DNA from: Alteromonas_E sp964230255
GTDB lineage: Bacteria > Pseudomonadota > Gammaproteobacteria > Enterobacterales > Alteromonadaceae
Direction of reading: 5' to 3'
Length of the DNA: 37,106 nt
NCBI GenBank assembly: GCA_964230255.1
Contig: CAXRGW010000111.1
Span: 1 to 37,106, forward strand
Under the pieces are notes generated by a model. That model saw only the letters and a program-made list of their open reading frames with translations. It was not told where the DNA came from and made no database searches. The translations under genes and the position numbers were made by a program. Positions 8,268 to 17,992 of this stretch are shown piece after piece (the first letter of the stretch is position 1; every line of letters starts with the position of its first letter).

Positions 8268-10220
8268 TTATTCGTCGAGGTGTTGTGTGAGGAACTCATC
8301 AACTGCAGTAAAGAAGCGATGACGATTGCGTTGAATGGATAAATAGTGATCGCCGCTTTCAAGTTCGATGTATTCGAAATCCTTATCGTGATCTTCTAAT
8401 TCGTCTGCCATCATACGGCTCTGACGAACATCTACAACACGGTCCTCATCGCCGTGTACTAGCAAAATAGGCGTTTTAATTCGCTCAACCGCGTAATACG
8501 GTGAGCGCGCCTCTAAATCATCGCTATCGCTACCTATTTGGTTTTTAACAAATTCCTTGTTAACAAACCGACGAGATGAAGATACCAATTGACGCAAATT
8601 ACTGACTCCAGCAAAGCTGACGCTACAAGCAAACAAGTCATGTGTTTTAACGGTCGCCATTAAGGCTGCGTAGCCACCGTAACTGGCACCAACAATACAT
8701 ACTTTCTCTGGATCTGCGATACCCTGCTCAATCAACCAATGTGTTGCGTCAGTCAAATCATCCTGCATCGCCATCCCCCAACTTTGCATCTGACTACGAG
8801 CAAACTCATAACCATAGCCTGTTGAACCCCTGAAGTTGGGGCGAAAAACAGCATAACCTCGATTACTTAGGAATGATGTCCAGTAATCAAATCCACCAAA
8901 ATCACGCGCGCCAGGTCCACCATGTGGGTGCAAGATGGTGGGAACAGGCCCTTCACCTTTGTTTTTCGGCAGGGTTAAATATCCTTCGATGACCGTGCCA
9001 TCGCGGGCGGTATAGGTCACTTTTTGGTGTTGGGTTAGCACATCTGTTTGCATTAGGCTCGGATAGGTATCGAAAAGTAGGCCTAGTGAGCGATTCTCAC
9101 GATTGCCAATGTAGTAGCTACCTGGTATATAGTCATTTTCGCTGTAAAGGATATAACTGTTTTCTTGTTGGTCTAAACTGATGAGATAGTTGTCTGTATC
9201 TGGAAATGCCTGATCAAATCCCTTGTGCAGAGCAACGAAGCGCTCATCCCAGTATATGCGGCCCAACTCCGAGTTTGCGTGATATACACCAATAGCGTCT
9301 TGAGTCTTAGGAGAATAAATAAGCCCGCCCGACACATCATAATCTGGGTCGGCAAACACTTGTGTCTTACTGTCATCGGTCAAATTCCATGTAAACAATG
9401 CCAATTTGTCATTATGATAGGCTTTGTAATACAACAGGTTTGGATCAAGACCGAAACCAACGGGATAAATGCCCGACTCAGTCATAGTGTTGTAGCTGAA
9501 TATTGAATCCCAATCGTCACTATCAGGCTTGCGACGAACCAATATTTCCCGCTCACCGTCTTCGTAATCTAAAGTAACACCAACGCGCAAATTGCCTTGC
9601 TTGTCGGTTAACCAATCTCGGATTTTGCGTTTACCTTTTTCAATTCGACTCAAACGCGTAGTATAGACATTGAGTCGATACACCGATGGTAACAGCGCCC
9701 GATCTAAATCAATTGCAACCATAATGTGTTCTGGATCGTTGGGTAACCAATCAATCACGTTGTCTTGGAACTGAGATAGGTTAGCGCGGTCTTGGCTCGC
9801 TCCGCGAGGCTTAATTAACAATCGCGCTTTTTCACCGCTGTCGTTGTAGTCCATGGCATACAAGCGCGTTTGATAATACTTAACGTTGCGCTCTCTGGAC
9901 TCATAACGCGCGCTTATCGCGAGGGTTTTATCGTTGACCCAGCGATACCAATTGATTTTCACTTTTTCATTGTCAGATTGAAGCAAATAGGTTTGCTCAC
10001 CGGTTTGCAAATCAACCGTTGAAAGAAGCGTTACGCCACCATCGATATCAGCATTTTCTAAGAACGCGATGCGCAAGCCACCGGGTGATAATTTGGGATT
10101 CTCAAATTGTGGTAAATTACTGAAACTCTCAACACTCAAACGCTCAGCGTGTGTTGTGAGCGGCGCCCCAAATAAAATCAAAAAAATTAGCACACAAACG
10201 CGTGAGAAAGGTCCATCCAT
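8268..10220 (-). CDS. Secreted S9 family peptidase (acylaminoacyl/dipeptidyl peptidase type)
   Basis: A 650-residue serine peptidase with a signal peptide (MDGPFSRVCVLIFLILFGAP then THA-ERL), so it is probably periplasmic. Residues ~30-390 form the beta-propeller gate; the rest is an alpha/beta hydrolase. The catalytic triad is visible as Ser513 in GASYGGYAAL, Asp593 in HGDEDRVVD and His625 in SGDHYLS, with HPHGGPGARD forming the oxyanion side. The family removes short peptides or acyl-amino acids from peptide ends. The ATG at 10220 is chosen over an upstream TTG (10247) because it gives a clean signal peptide and has GAAGAG upstream. It is transcribed divergently from tamA. Confidence 0.93.
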   Translation of the reverse strand: MDGPFSRVCVLIFLILFGAPLTTHAERLSVESFSNLPQFENPKLSPGGLRIAFLENADIDGGVTLLSTVDLQTGEQTYLLQSDNEKVKINWYRWVNDKTLAISARYESRERNVKYYQTRLYAMDYNDSGEKARLLIKPRGASQDRANLSQFQDNVIDWLPNDPEHIMVAIDLDRALLPSVYRLNVYTTRLSRIEKGKRKIRDWLTDKQGNLRVGVTLDYEDGEREILVRRKPDSDDWDSIFSYNTMTESGIYPVGFGLDPNLLYYKAYHNDKLALFTWNLTDDSKTQVFADPDYDVSGGLIYSPKTQDAIGVYHANSELGRIYWDERFVALHKGFDQAFPDTDNYLISLDQQENSYILYSENDYIPGSYYIGNRENRSLGLLFDTYPSLMQTDVLTQHQKVTYTARDGTVIEGYLTLPKNKGEGPVPTILHPHGGPGARDFGGFDYWTSFLSNRGYAVFRPNFRGSTGYGYEFARSQMQSWGMAMQDDLTDATHWLIEQGIADPEKVCIVGASYGGYAALMATVKTHDLFACSVSFAGVSNLRQLVSSSRRFVNKEFVKNQIGSDSDDLEARSPYYAVERIKTPILLVHGDEDRVVDVRQSRMMADELEDHDKDFEYIELESGDHYLSIQRNRHRFFTAVDEFLTQHLDE

Positions 10221-10369
10221 TACTACTATCTCTTCGGAAAACTTCAAATAATTATCAACGTAACGAGGTACAACTACGCGTATTTGCTATCAGCAGCGCT
10301 GTTAAGTTGAGCGATGTGCAATTATAATCATCTGGCACTAAATGTCACGGCTCAATAAAGGATGTTTGT

Positions 10370-12103
10370 TTGCCCTCATACCGCACTAAATCACCTCTCC
10401 CATTTGTCACATTCATAGTGTGGTTATGTATGTTACCTGTGGGTCATATCTGCGCGGTAGAGTTCGAAATTACCGGGGTTGATGACACTACAATTGAGAA
10501 CAATATTCGACTGCACTTACAAACACTTACTGTTGATACTTCGTTGCGCCCAGACCGCCTGTGGCAAGACCCTATCATTGCCAAGGTAAATCAAGCAATA
10601 CAACCATTTGGTTATTACTCTGCAGAGATGGCCGTTCTCGATGATACCGAACGCGTAACAATCAACGTGTTTCTAGGCGAGCCGCTTACCATTACTGCCG
10701 TCATAATGGCGGTCGTAGGTGAGGGCAAGCAAGACGACTGGTTTGCCGAACGCTTCAACGCGTTTCCGATGCAAAAGGGCGATGCTTTACTCCAGCATCA
10801 ATATGACGCTTTTAAAGCCAATATGATCGCTACAGCAATCTCACGTGGTTACTTCGACTTTTCATGGGAAACAGCACGTCTTGACTTGATTCGCAGCAGT
10901 AACGAGGCATTCATTATGTTAGTTGCGGATTCAGGGCCACGTTATCGGATTGGCGAGCTGCATATTAAAGGCGATGATATTGCATTGGAAATCATCAACC
11001 GTATTAACCCAATCGAAACTGGCGATTATTACTTGGCGCAAGATATTGGCGAGTTTAATCGGATATTAAATTCTACAGGCTATTTCAATCGCGCAATTGC
11101 CAGGCCTCTGGTATCCGAAGCACAAGACAATATAGTGCCTATCGAAGTAAATGTGGCCCATAAGCCGCGAGACTTGTTTGATGTTGGTGGCGGGTTTTCA
11201 ACTGACATCGGTCCACAGTTTAGTGCCAAATGGGTGCGCCCTTGGGTCAACTCTCGTGGCCATCGTTTTTCTTCCGAAGTTAACCTCACTAAACCCGAGC
11301 AAAGTTTTACAAGTAGTTATCGAATACCCGTGGCGGACGTAAATAACGATTACATCAATATTTTCGCGAGCTTCGAACGCATTGACGATAATAATACTCT
11401 TAGTGACACCACCAGCATTGGCATTCAGCGATTTTGGGAACCACAAGATTCGAGGTGGCAGCAAAGTATCTCGCTGCGTTATCAGAATGAAACCTTTACT
11501 CAGGCTGATGAATTATCGCAAACCACGGACTTAGTGTTGCCGGGTTATTCTATCGGTGGCTTTCGATCACGCGGTGGCATTGATATTACTTGGGGTGACC
11601 GATCGCTGTTTAGTGTTGAAGTCGGCTCGTCGGAGTTACTCTCTGATATTGACATCCTGCGCATAAGCGCTAAAACCAAATGGATCCGAACCTTTAATCA
11701 ACATCGCATCACCGTTCGTGGAGAATTAGGGGCGGTTTCATCGTCCGACTATGAGCGGGTGCCAGCTTCACTGCGATTCTTTGCCGGTGGTGATCAGAGT
11801 ATTCGCGGCTTTGGCTATGAAAGCATTTCACCTATGGACGACATGGAGCAATTGCTCGGCGCACGTTATTTAGCAGTTGGCAGTATAGAGTATGCCTACC
11901 CAATTTTTGATAACTGGCGCATCGCGACATTCTTCGATACGGGTACTGCGACGAATAACTTTGATGAAGATTTGGCTTGGAGCACAGGATTGGGCCTCCA
12001 TTACTTATCATTTGTTGGGCCAGTGCGTTTGTATTTTGCCCGCGGTGAATATAACGGTGAGTCGCAACTGCGCATTCATTTTTCAATAGGGCCAGAATTA
12101 TGA
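10370..12103 (+). CDS. tamA: TamA, Omp85-family outer-membrane translocation and assembly protein
   Basis: The 577-residue product has a signal peptide (to about residue 29, ending GHICA), three POTRA-like periplasmic domains (~30-265) and a C-terminal 16-strand Omp85 barrel (~270-577). The barrel carries the family's conserved loop motif as SIRGF at residues 478-482. TamA works with TamB in outer-membrane protein insertion and, as now thought, lipid transport to the outer membrane. The start is TTG with AAAGGA seven bases upstream; the nearby ATG at 10362 is out of frame. The stop overlaps the tamB start by four bases (ATGA), so the pair is co-transcribed and probably translationally coupled. 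Confidence 0.93.
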   Translation: MPSYRTKSPLPFVTFIVWLCMLPVGHICAVEFEITGVDDTTIENNIRLHLQTLTVDTSLRPDRLWQDPIIAKVNQAIQPFGYYSAEMAVLDDTERVTINVFLGEPLTITAVIMAVVGEGKQDDWFAERFNAFPMQKGDALLQHQYDAFKANMIATAISRGYFDFSWETARLDLIRSSNEAFIMLVADSGPRYRIGELHIKGDDIALEIINRINPIETGDYYLAQDIGEFNRILNSTGYFNRAIARPLVSEAQDNIVPIEVNVAHKPRDLFDVGGGFSTDIGPQFSAKWVRPWVNSRGHRFSSEVNLTKPEQSFTSSYRIPVADVNNDYINIFASFERIDDNNTLSDTTSIGIQRFWEPQDSRWQQSISLRYQNETFTQADELSQTTDLVLPGYSIGGFRSRGGIDITWGDRSLFSVEVGSSELLSDIDILRISAKTKWIRTFNQHRITVRGELGAVSSSDYERVPASLRFFAGGDQSIRGFGYESISPMDDMEQLLGARYLAVGSIEYAYPIFDNWRIATFFDTGTATNNFDEDLAWSTGLGLHYLSFVGPVRLYFARGEYNGESQLRIHFSIGPEL

Positions 12104-15100
12104 TCGGGTTAAAACGTTGCACAATCGGTGTGCTCGCCGTCTTATTAATAGTATTGGTAACATTTTGGCTCGCTGTCAGTCGAATCGGCTCGCCGCTGAT
12201 CCTTAACTATGCGGTTAAACAAGTTCCCGGCTTGAGTGTTGCTGATATTGAAGGCGGTCTTAGCTCTACACTGACACTCAAACAGCTGCAATATCAGGCG
12301 GATGGCCTAGATACAACAGTTGCTCAACTCGATCTAAATCTACGTTGGCGCTGCGTGTTCCAAATTGCCATATGCCTAGAGCACGTGCATATGCACGATA
12401 TTGATGTACAACTTAGCGAAACTCAATCCACGCCGGAAGCAGAATCGAGTGAGCCAGAAATCATTCGGTTGCCGTTTTTGGTAGTTGTTGAAGAGCTATT
12501 AGTCACTGATACAGATGTACTTTTAGCCGATCGAACGAGGGTTTATTTGGACGAGCTGCGCAGTAGATTGCGTCTCTACAAAACGTTTCAATTCATCGAA
12601 CCTCAATTAATACGGTTTGGGCTGATCCCCGCACCATCATTAGAGACACAACCGCAGCCAACATCACCTCAATCAGTAGTGCTACCTGACGTCTTTATTC
12701 CGATTGATTTAGTGGTGCAAAACTTCGAATTGCAAGACGCTTTTTTTGCACGCCAGAAAATTGATTCTTTGCAGATCGATCTGCGCGCCACAGCGAGTGA
12801 TTTATCCATTAGTCGCCTAAAATTAAGTAGCGAATTAGGTTCAATTGATTTATCGGGTGATATCGCTTTGCAAGATGAGTATCCACTTAGCTTTCAATCT
12901 TCAATTACCGCACTACTCGAACCTGAAGTGAACGTAGAAGTCGCAATTAATCTGCAAGATAGTTTACAGTCGCTTGAAGTACAGGCCTTTGTTCAACAAC
13001 CAATTAGCGCCAATTTACGCGCTCGACTCAAACCATTGGAGCCCAAAATTCCAATGCAGGCTCGAATAGACTGGCAGGCTTTTGATCACAGTAAACTCGG
13101 TGAATCATCTCCTCAATTTAACGTTGCAGCAGGTCACTTGGAACTCAACGGTGATATGACCGATTACGCAGTGAAGCTTAACACCGCATTCACTGTTCCC
13201 CAGCTACCAACGACGACTGAAATTGCCTTTACTGGTTTGCTTAATCCTACCCGCGCGATTATCGAAAACTTGATTCTGGATGCACTATCGGGCTCAATCG
13301 CCTCACAAGGCAGAGTCAGTTTTGCCGATGATATTGACTGGTCGCTAACCACCCAAGTCAACAATATCGATTTTAGTCTTATCGATGCACAGTTACCCAG
13401 TGAAATCACCGGAGAGTTGGTCTATCAGGGTGTTATCGCCGATCAGCAGTTAAGCCTAAATGTGTCTACCTTAGCGATTGATGGTGTTCAACAAGGTTAT
13501 CCATTACAACTTAGCGGCAGTGCAGCATTGTCACAACGGTCTAAGTTTGCTGTCGGTAACTTGCGTCTTGCTCACGTTAACAACAGCTTGCAAGGGTTCG
13601 TCCGCGTCCTACTAGATCAGCGAATCGACGCAGACTTAATCGTTGCATTCACAGAGTTATCAGATTCTTATGCTGGGGTTAGTGGGTCAATACGCGGTAA
13701 TATTTTGGCATCGGGAGCCATCACTAACCCACAAATAGACGCCAATTTGACCGGTACTGACATAGCACTGAACAAATTCGATGCAAACACTGATGAACCA
13801 ATTGAGATCGCGCGACAGTTAGCGTTGCAAATTGGCGGGGATGTTACCCGGCCTCAATTGACTTTCGTAATCGAACACTCATGGGCCCAAATAGATGCAC
13901 TACTCAATATCGACCGCAGTCAACCGACTTGGTTGATTGAGGCCGAACGATTCTCACTGTTATCCCAGCAGCAAAATCTTACGCTCGAGAACACAGGAAG
14001 CATCGCTATTGATTTTGCGGATCTGAAAGTTGAGGCTCAGCCATTATGTTGGACCAACGGTAAAGATGGGAATTTATGTCTAGACCAACTCTCTCATAGT
14101 AGCGAAATAACCGAATTCGCAGTGTCGATCGACCAATTTGCCATCCGCGACATACTGGCACTTAACCCAAGTACTGCACCAATCAATACTCTGGATGCAC
14201 AATTGCAAAGCGAAATCACAGGTAGCTGGAAGCCTAGCTCAGGCCTAACTGCAAATGCGAATATGGCAATTACACCGGCTAATTGGCGCATCGGTGACGA
14301 CAATAAACACATTGATATTTACACAACTCAAACTACTGGGACGGCATCTTTTGCCAATCAAAAACTATCCGCCGATCTGCTAGTATCCGGGCCGCAAATT
14401 GGTGAACTGGATGTTCGTTCTACATTGCATTTGAAGGATGAGGCATCGCTACTGGATAGTACAGTGACAGCGCGCCGTCTAGATTTATCACCCGTGACAT
14501 TTTTGAGCCCAGAGTTTCACCAGCTTCAGGGGCTAATTGACGCAAACCTGCGTGTAGAGGGTGATCCTAAAAGCCCATCAGTTACCGGTGAACTACAACT
14601 AGAAAACGGTATCGTCGATATTTATCGAGCTCCAGCGGTAATATCAGACTGGCAAACCAAGCTGAAATTCAGTGGCCAGCAAGCCGATATTGCAACAACC
14701 TTTAAATTGGGTGATGGTGCGGGTAAAATCGATGGGTCCTTTGGTTGGCAAGACCATTTTTGGCTAAAAACTTCTGTGATTGGTGATGGATTGAGCGTAA
14801 AACATCAAGACATTAAAATCGCGCTGTCGCCCAACATGGACATAAGTTACACGCCCCAGCAAACGAAAGTTACAGGTGAACTAACCATTCCTAGTTCGCA
14901 TATCAAAATTGACACCCTGCCAGAAAATGCGATAGCACCATCCGGTGACGTAATTATGCGCGGAGAACCAGAATCTGAGTCGGTGATTGATACTGCACTG
15001 CTAGATCTTCAGGTATTTATTGATCCAGAAGAGTTATCCGCAGTTAGATTGGAAGCTTTTGGCTTAGAAGCCAACCTCACCGGTGATTTGAAGCTAGCCA

Positions 15101-15738
15101 ATCAACCAACGCTATCGGCCTACGGCGACTTGCAAATTGTCGGTGGCGAATATCGCGCCTATGGCCAAGAATTGTTGATCAGCACCGGGGAGCTGCAATT
15201 TAACGGACCGCTCAGTCAACCGTTACTATTTATTGAGGCCATTCGCGATCCAGTTCTAACCGAAGATGGCGTAACGGCCGGGGTACGAATAGATGGAGTG
15301 GCATCGCAGCCGAATATTGAGTTATTTTCTGAACCCAGCTTAGACCAGGCCCAAGCGCTTGCCTATTTACTTTTCGGTAGCAACACAGTAAGTGGCGACC
15401 AAACTGGCGAGCAAGACTACATTAGTTTGCTTTATGGCCTAGGCGTATCAAATAGCGGCGGTGTGACTAGCAGCTTGGGCGAAGCATTAGGCATAGACAA
15501 CTTGCGTTTACAAACTAAGCGTCAAGGTGACGATACTTCAGTTAGCGTGAGTGGACAGCTATCAGATTCGCTAACCGTCGAATATGTTTTTAACGCGGAA
15601 TCTGAAGTTACGCTACGCTATCAAATTTTACCACGCTTGTTCATAGAGGCTTCCAAAGGTTTTTATGAGTCAATCTTACTTTATTACCGCTTCAGTGCAG
15701 GGCACGTTGGTAATCAACCGGAAACCGCAACCGATTGA
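12100..15738 (+). CDS. tamB: TamB, AsmA-like inner-membrane/periplasm-spanning partner of TamA
   Basis: A 1212-residue protein with one N-terminal membrane anchor (residues ~10-28), a long periplasmic body predicted to be beta-rich with no low-complexity repeats, and the TamB C-terminal (DUF490) domain from roughly residue 880 onward (for example YGDLQIVGGEYRAYGQ and EPSLDQAQALAYLLFG). The family forms a long hydrophobic groove bridging the envelope, and its end docks on TamA. Length and order match the E. coli tamAB operon. It overlaps tamA by four bases and ends one base from the convergent anti-sigma gene, leaving no room for a separate terminator. Confidence 0.94.
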   Translation: MIGLKRCTIGVLAVLLIVLVTFWLAVSRIGSPLILNYAVKQVPGLSVADIEGGLSSTLTLKQLQYQADGLDTTVAQLDLNLRWRCVFQIAICLEHVHMHDIDVQLSETQSTPEAESSEPEIIRLPFLVVVEELLVTDTDVLLADRTRVYLDELRSRLRLYKTFQFIEPQLIRFGLIPAPSLETQPQPTSPQSVVLPDVFIPIDLVVQNFELQDAFFARQKIDSLQIDLRATASDLSISRLKLSSELGSIDLSGDIALQDEYPLSFQSSITALLEPEVNVEVAINLQDSLQSLEVQAFVQQPISANLRARLKPLEPKIPMQARIDWQAFDHSKLGESSPQFNVAAGHLELNGDMTDYAVKLNTAFTVPQLPTTTEIAFTGLLNPTRAIIENLILDALSGSIASQGRVSFADDIDWSLTTQVNNIDFSLIDAQLPSEITGELVYQGVIADQQLSLNVSTLAIDGVQQGYPLQLSGSAALSQRSKFAVGNLRLAHVNNSLQGFVRVLLDQRIDADLIVAFTELSDSYAGVSGSIRGNILASGAITNPQIDANLTGTDIALNKFDANTDEPIEIARQLALQIGGDVTRPQLTFVIEHSWAQIDALLNIDRSQPTWLIEAERFSLLSQQQNLTLENTGSIAIDFADLKVEAQPLCWTNGKDGNLCLDQLSHSSEITEFAVSIDQFAIRDILALNPSTAPINTLDAQLQSEITGSWKPSSGLTANANMAITPANWRIGDDNKHIDIYTTQTTGTASFANQKLSADLLVSGPQIGELDVRSTLHLKDEASLLDSTVTARRLDLSPVTFLSPEFHQLQGLIDANLRVEGDPKSPSVTGELQLENGIVDIYRAPAVISDWQTKLKFSGQQADIATTFKLGDGAGKIDGSFGWQDHFWLKTSVIGDGLSVKHQDIKIALSPNMDISYTPQQTKVTGELTIPSSHIKIDTLPENAIAPSGDVIMRGEPESESVIDTALLDLQVFIDPEELSAVRLEAFGLEANLTGDLKLANQPTLSAYGDLQIVGGEYRAYGQELLISTGELQFNGPLSQPLLFIEAIRDPVLTEDGVTAGVRIDGVASQPNIELFSEPSLDQAQALAYLLFGSNTVSGDQTGEQDYISLLYGLGVSNSGGVTSSLGEALGIDNLRLQTKRQGDDTSVSVSGQLSDSLTVEYVFNAESEVTLRYQILPRLFIEASKGFYESILLYYRFSAGHVGNQPETATD

Positions 15739-15739
15739 T

Positions 15740-16327
15740 CTAGTCTGACGCTTGTTGGGCAATTAATTCATCGCGCATGCGGATAAATTTCTTGCGCCGC
15801 CAATTTGCCCAAAACCACATGGGAATAAAAATTACGGCGCTGAGTCCTACACTCAACAGTGCCTTGCGTTGCAAAACATTGCTAGGCATATCGTCATAGG
15901 CCCCGAGATACAACCAAAATACCACTAACACGATCCAGGTTAACCAACAGCTGTGTTGGGTAATCCAAGCAATCTTAATATTGTTGTTAGTCTGCTTGAC
16001 CATCAGCGCAAGATAACCTTGAGTTGATTCACTGGCTAAGCGATTGAGTAACGCATGCCGACGCAAATACAAGAGGTAAATCGTAAATACAAGTGCGATA
16101 AAAATAAATACTGACATGCCGTACAAAAAAACGGTTGAATAATGATCGCGAAACGAATACATCACGATAATCGCAGAGGCAACACAGGCGATGTCCAAAA
16201 ACGCGTAGCCAAATTGCTTAATACGCATCCACTTAGCAGCGTGTTTTAGTTGACCAACGTCGACTTTAACCGTTTGTTGCTGCTGCCAAAGCTGCTGCAA
16301 TTGTTCATCAAAATCATTGTTTTGCAT
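15740..16327 (-). CDS. Membrane protein, probable anti-sigma factor
   Basis: A 195-residue protein with a Gln-rich soluble N-terminus of about 35 residues and four predicted membrane segments (about 40-60, 65-88, 122-142 and 155-172), ending in a charged cytosolic tail. The first 14 bases overlap the end of the ECF sigma gene, so the two are translationally coupled. From that context I infer that it holds the sigma factor at the membrane until a signal arrives. It has no recognisable zinc anti-sigma motif (HxxxCxxC), so the role rests on position only. Confidence 0.65.
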   Translation of the reverse strand: MQNNDFDEQLQQLWQQQQTVKVDVGQLKHAAKWMRIKQFGYAFLDIACVASAIIVMYSFRDHYSTVFLYGMSVFIFIALVFTIYLLYLRRHALLNRLASESTQGYLALMVKQTNNNIKIAWITQHSCWLTWIVLVVFWLYLGAYDDMPSNVLQRKALLSVGLSAVIFIPMWFWANWRRKKFIRMRDELIAQQASD

Positions 16328-16823
16328 GCATCTTTTCCTTTAGCTGTTGTTTGGCTCGGTTAATTAAAACCCCGACGTTTGATGACGAAATACCACATAT
16401 CTCGGCAATTTCTTGGTAGCTAACACCTTCCATCGAGAGGGTGAGAACCTGGCGCGACATCACGGGTAATTGTCGAACCAAGGCAACCAGTAACTGCGCT
16501 TGCTGTTGCTGGGCAACCTGATTCTCAGCACTGGGTGAATTGGACGCCAATGCGAGTATTTCATTATCACTGCCTTCCCGCGCTTGCTCACCAGGCTCCT
16601 TCACATCTTTGTTGACGTGAGTAACTGCACGGTTATGTGCAATACGCAGAACATAGGTCTTCAAGCTACTTTTTGCTTCAAATCGGACTAACCCTTGCCA
16701 CACGGCCAAGCAGATTTCCTGTACTAATTCTTGCTGCTTATCGAAATTGGCTTCATAGGTTGCCGCTACCCGCGCAAACAATTCGCCGTAATCGTTCAAC
16801 AGCTGTTCAAAATCAATTTGCAC
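16314..16823 (-). CDS. ECF-type RNA polymerase sigma factor
   Basis: The 169-residue protein has the two ECF regions: sigma-2 at residues ~10-80 (ELVQEICLAVWQGLVRFE, then SLKTYVLRIAHNRAVTH) and sigma-4 at ~110-165 (LPVMSRQVLTLSMEGVSYQE, then GISSSNVGVLINRAKQQL). The linker (residues ~75-105) is acidic and poorly conserved. ECF factors direct RNA polymerase to small regulons, usually for envelope stress. The start is a GTG with no strong Shine-Dalgarno sequence. It is followed by a coupled membrane protein gene and faces the small membrane protein gene on the opposite strand, which may be a target. Confidence 0.93.
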   Translation of the reverse strand: MQIDFEQLLNDYGELFARVAATYEANFDKQQELVQEICLAVWQGLVRFEAKSSLKTYVLRIAHNRAVTHVNKDVKEPGEQAREGSDNEILALASNSPSAENQVAQQQQAQLLVALVRQLPVMSRQVLTLSMEGVSYQEIAEICGISSSNVGVLINRAKQQLKEKMHAKQ

Positions 16824-16861
16824 GTATGAGTACCAACCTAGTCACCGGAAATAAAAAAAAA

Positions 16862-16877
16862 TTACAATTTGTTGTAA
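16862..16877. repeat. Small dyad with poly-T flank in the ECF leader
   Basis: TTACAA-TTTG-TTGTAA is a perfect 6-bp inverted repeat in the 121-base gap between the divergent sigma gene and the small membrane gene. Read on the minus strand, it is followed by nine T residues in the sigma-gene leader. It could be an AT-rich terminator/attenuator or a protein-binding dyad. A GAAACTT sequence at 16886-16892 resembles an ECF -35 element for the rightward gene, but no clear -10 element is seen. Confidence 0.35.
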
Positions 16878-16944
16878 GAAAATCTGAAACTTCAAGACTA
16901 ACAGTTATGCAACCACGTTTAACAGGCTAAATTTGGAGATCACT

Positions 16945-17223
16945 ATGGAAGCTTTTAACATTGTTTTGCTTGTCACCGCAGTTTTGGCGCTAACTTTGGG
17001 TATGTATTGGCTCGACTCAAAGTATAAGTGGCAACTCGTTAATTGGTTCAATGGCAAGGCTGAAAACCCATTTGCCGCATCAAAACAAGCATGTGATGGC
17101 GGACAAAAAAATGCAGCGGACGCGGCCAAAATCCAAGCGCTGCAAGAACGAATCGAAGTACTTGAAAAAATTGTTACCGAACCCGCCTACGAGCTAAATC
17201 AAAAAATTAATCAACTTAAATGA
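16945..17223 (+). CDS. Small membrane protein with coiled-coil tail (PspB-like layout)
   Basis: A 92-residue protein with one N-terminal membrane segment (FNIVLLVTAVLALTLGMYWL) and a C-terminal heptad-like helix (IQALQERIEVLEKIVTEP). The layout recalls PspB-type phage-shock proteins, but the match is of shape rather than clear sequence, so no symbol is given. The start at 16945 is preferred because GGAG lies seven bases upstream; a TTG twelve bases earlier is in frame but overlaps that site. It is divergent from the ECF sigma operon and may belong to its regulon. Its last eight bases overlap the nitrilase relic on the other strand. Confidence 0.75.
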   Translation: MEAFNIVLLVTAVLALTLGMYWLDSKYKWQLVNWFNGKAENPFAASKQACDGGQKNAADAAKIQALQERIEVLEKIVTEPAYELNQKINQLK

Positions 17224-17428
17224 CCTCGCTATCCTTAAAAAAGGCGGTAGTTAACCGCTGGCGATTGACTTGTAACTGAGTAACATCAAATCTTGAATAG
17301 TGGCCAACTGGATCAAAGTTGCGCCGCTCTTCAAGTACGCATTGAAAGTCTAATTCTGCGACAAATACCCCTTCGCCATGTAACTGTGTCTCGATAACCC
17401 AACTACCATCAGGCGCAGGCATGCACAA
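17216..17428 (-). pseudogene. C-terminal remnant of a nitrilase
   Basis: About 70 codons match the extreme C-terminus of the nitrilase branch of the carbon-nitrogen hydrolase family: PDGSWVIETQ, GEGVFVAELDFQ and RRNFDPVGHYSRFDVTQL with NRQRL after it. The Glu-Lys-Cys catalytic part, about 250 residues, is absent; upstream an in-frame stop appears about ten codons before the first possible start. This is a truncated relic, not a gene. Intact enzymes turn nitriles into acids plus ammonia. Confidence 0.75.
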
Positions 17429-17581
17429 TTCGAGACTCGTTGATTTTAACGAAGCTTAAGATGTAATCAAAATTGCCGCCATTTTAATCGCCACCCAACT
17501 GCAACTAAGTCACTCGAAGTCACGTTTTTAAAAAGCCGAGCAGCAAGAAAAAACAAGTAAGTTAGCCAGAGGACCACTTCA

Positions 17582-17992
17582 ATGAGTAATTATCAAAAAA
17601 TCGAATTCCACGATGCCTGCGATGACCTTCAACCAGTCTGCTTCGCTATTCAGCATAGTATGGGTTCAAAAGAATTGTCTAATTGGCTGACATATATGGG
17701 TGAAATGCCACATATCGTGAAAGGTAGCTGGGCCTTGCTCACATTTATTTTGGTTGAAGAAAAGCTTGCGCTTTTGCTACAGGACTTAATTACTGTCGTA
17801 TATCACCGCACAGTTCCATACTCTATGCCTCTCCACGGGGCTAACCTAATCCACATGACGGAGTCGTTATCATTTGACGATTTAGAACAAATCGCCAGTG
17901 GTCAAAGTCGCAGTTTTATTCCACAGAAATATGAAACCGCTCTAGCCATTGCGGCCAAGCTGGCTACATCAGACTATAAACTTCGAGAGTAA
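17582..17992 (+). CDS. AhpD/carboxymuconolactone decarboxylase-like protein lacking the cysteine pair
   Basis: A 136-residue, mostly helical protein. The pattern MPHIVKGSWALLTFILVEEK followed by LLLQDLITVVYHR, PYSMPLHGANLI and DDLEQIASGQ resembles the AhpD-like (CMD) fold, where the core is usually a CxxC with a nearby His in YCxxxH. Here the position is YSMPLH: Ser replaces the Cys, and no CxxC is present. Peroxidase-linked disulfide chemistry is therefore unlikely; it may use the fold for something else. GAGG lies upstream of the ATG. It stands alone between a nitrilase relic and envZ. The family call is moderate. Confidence 0.6.
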   Translation: MSNYQKIEFHDACDDLQPVCFAIQHSMGSKELSNWLTYMGEMPHIVKGSWALLTFILVEEKLALLLQDLITVVYHRTVPYSMPLHGANLIHMTESLSFDDLEQIASGQSRSFIPQKYETALAIAAKLATSDYKLRE

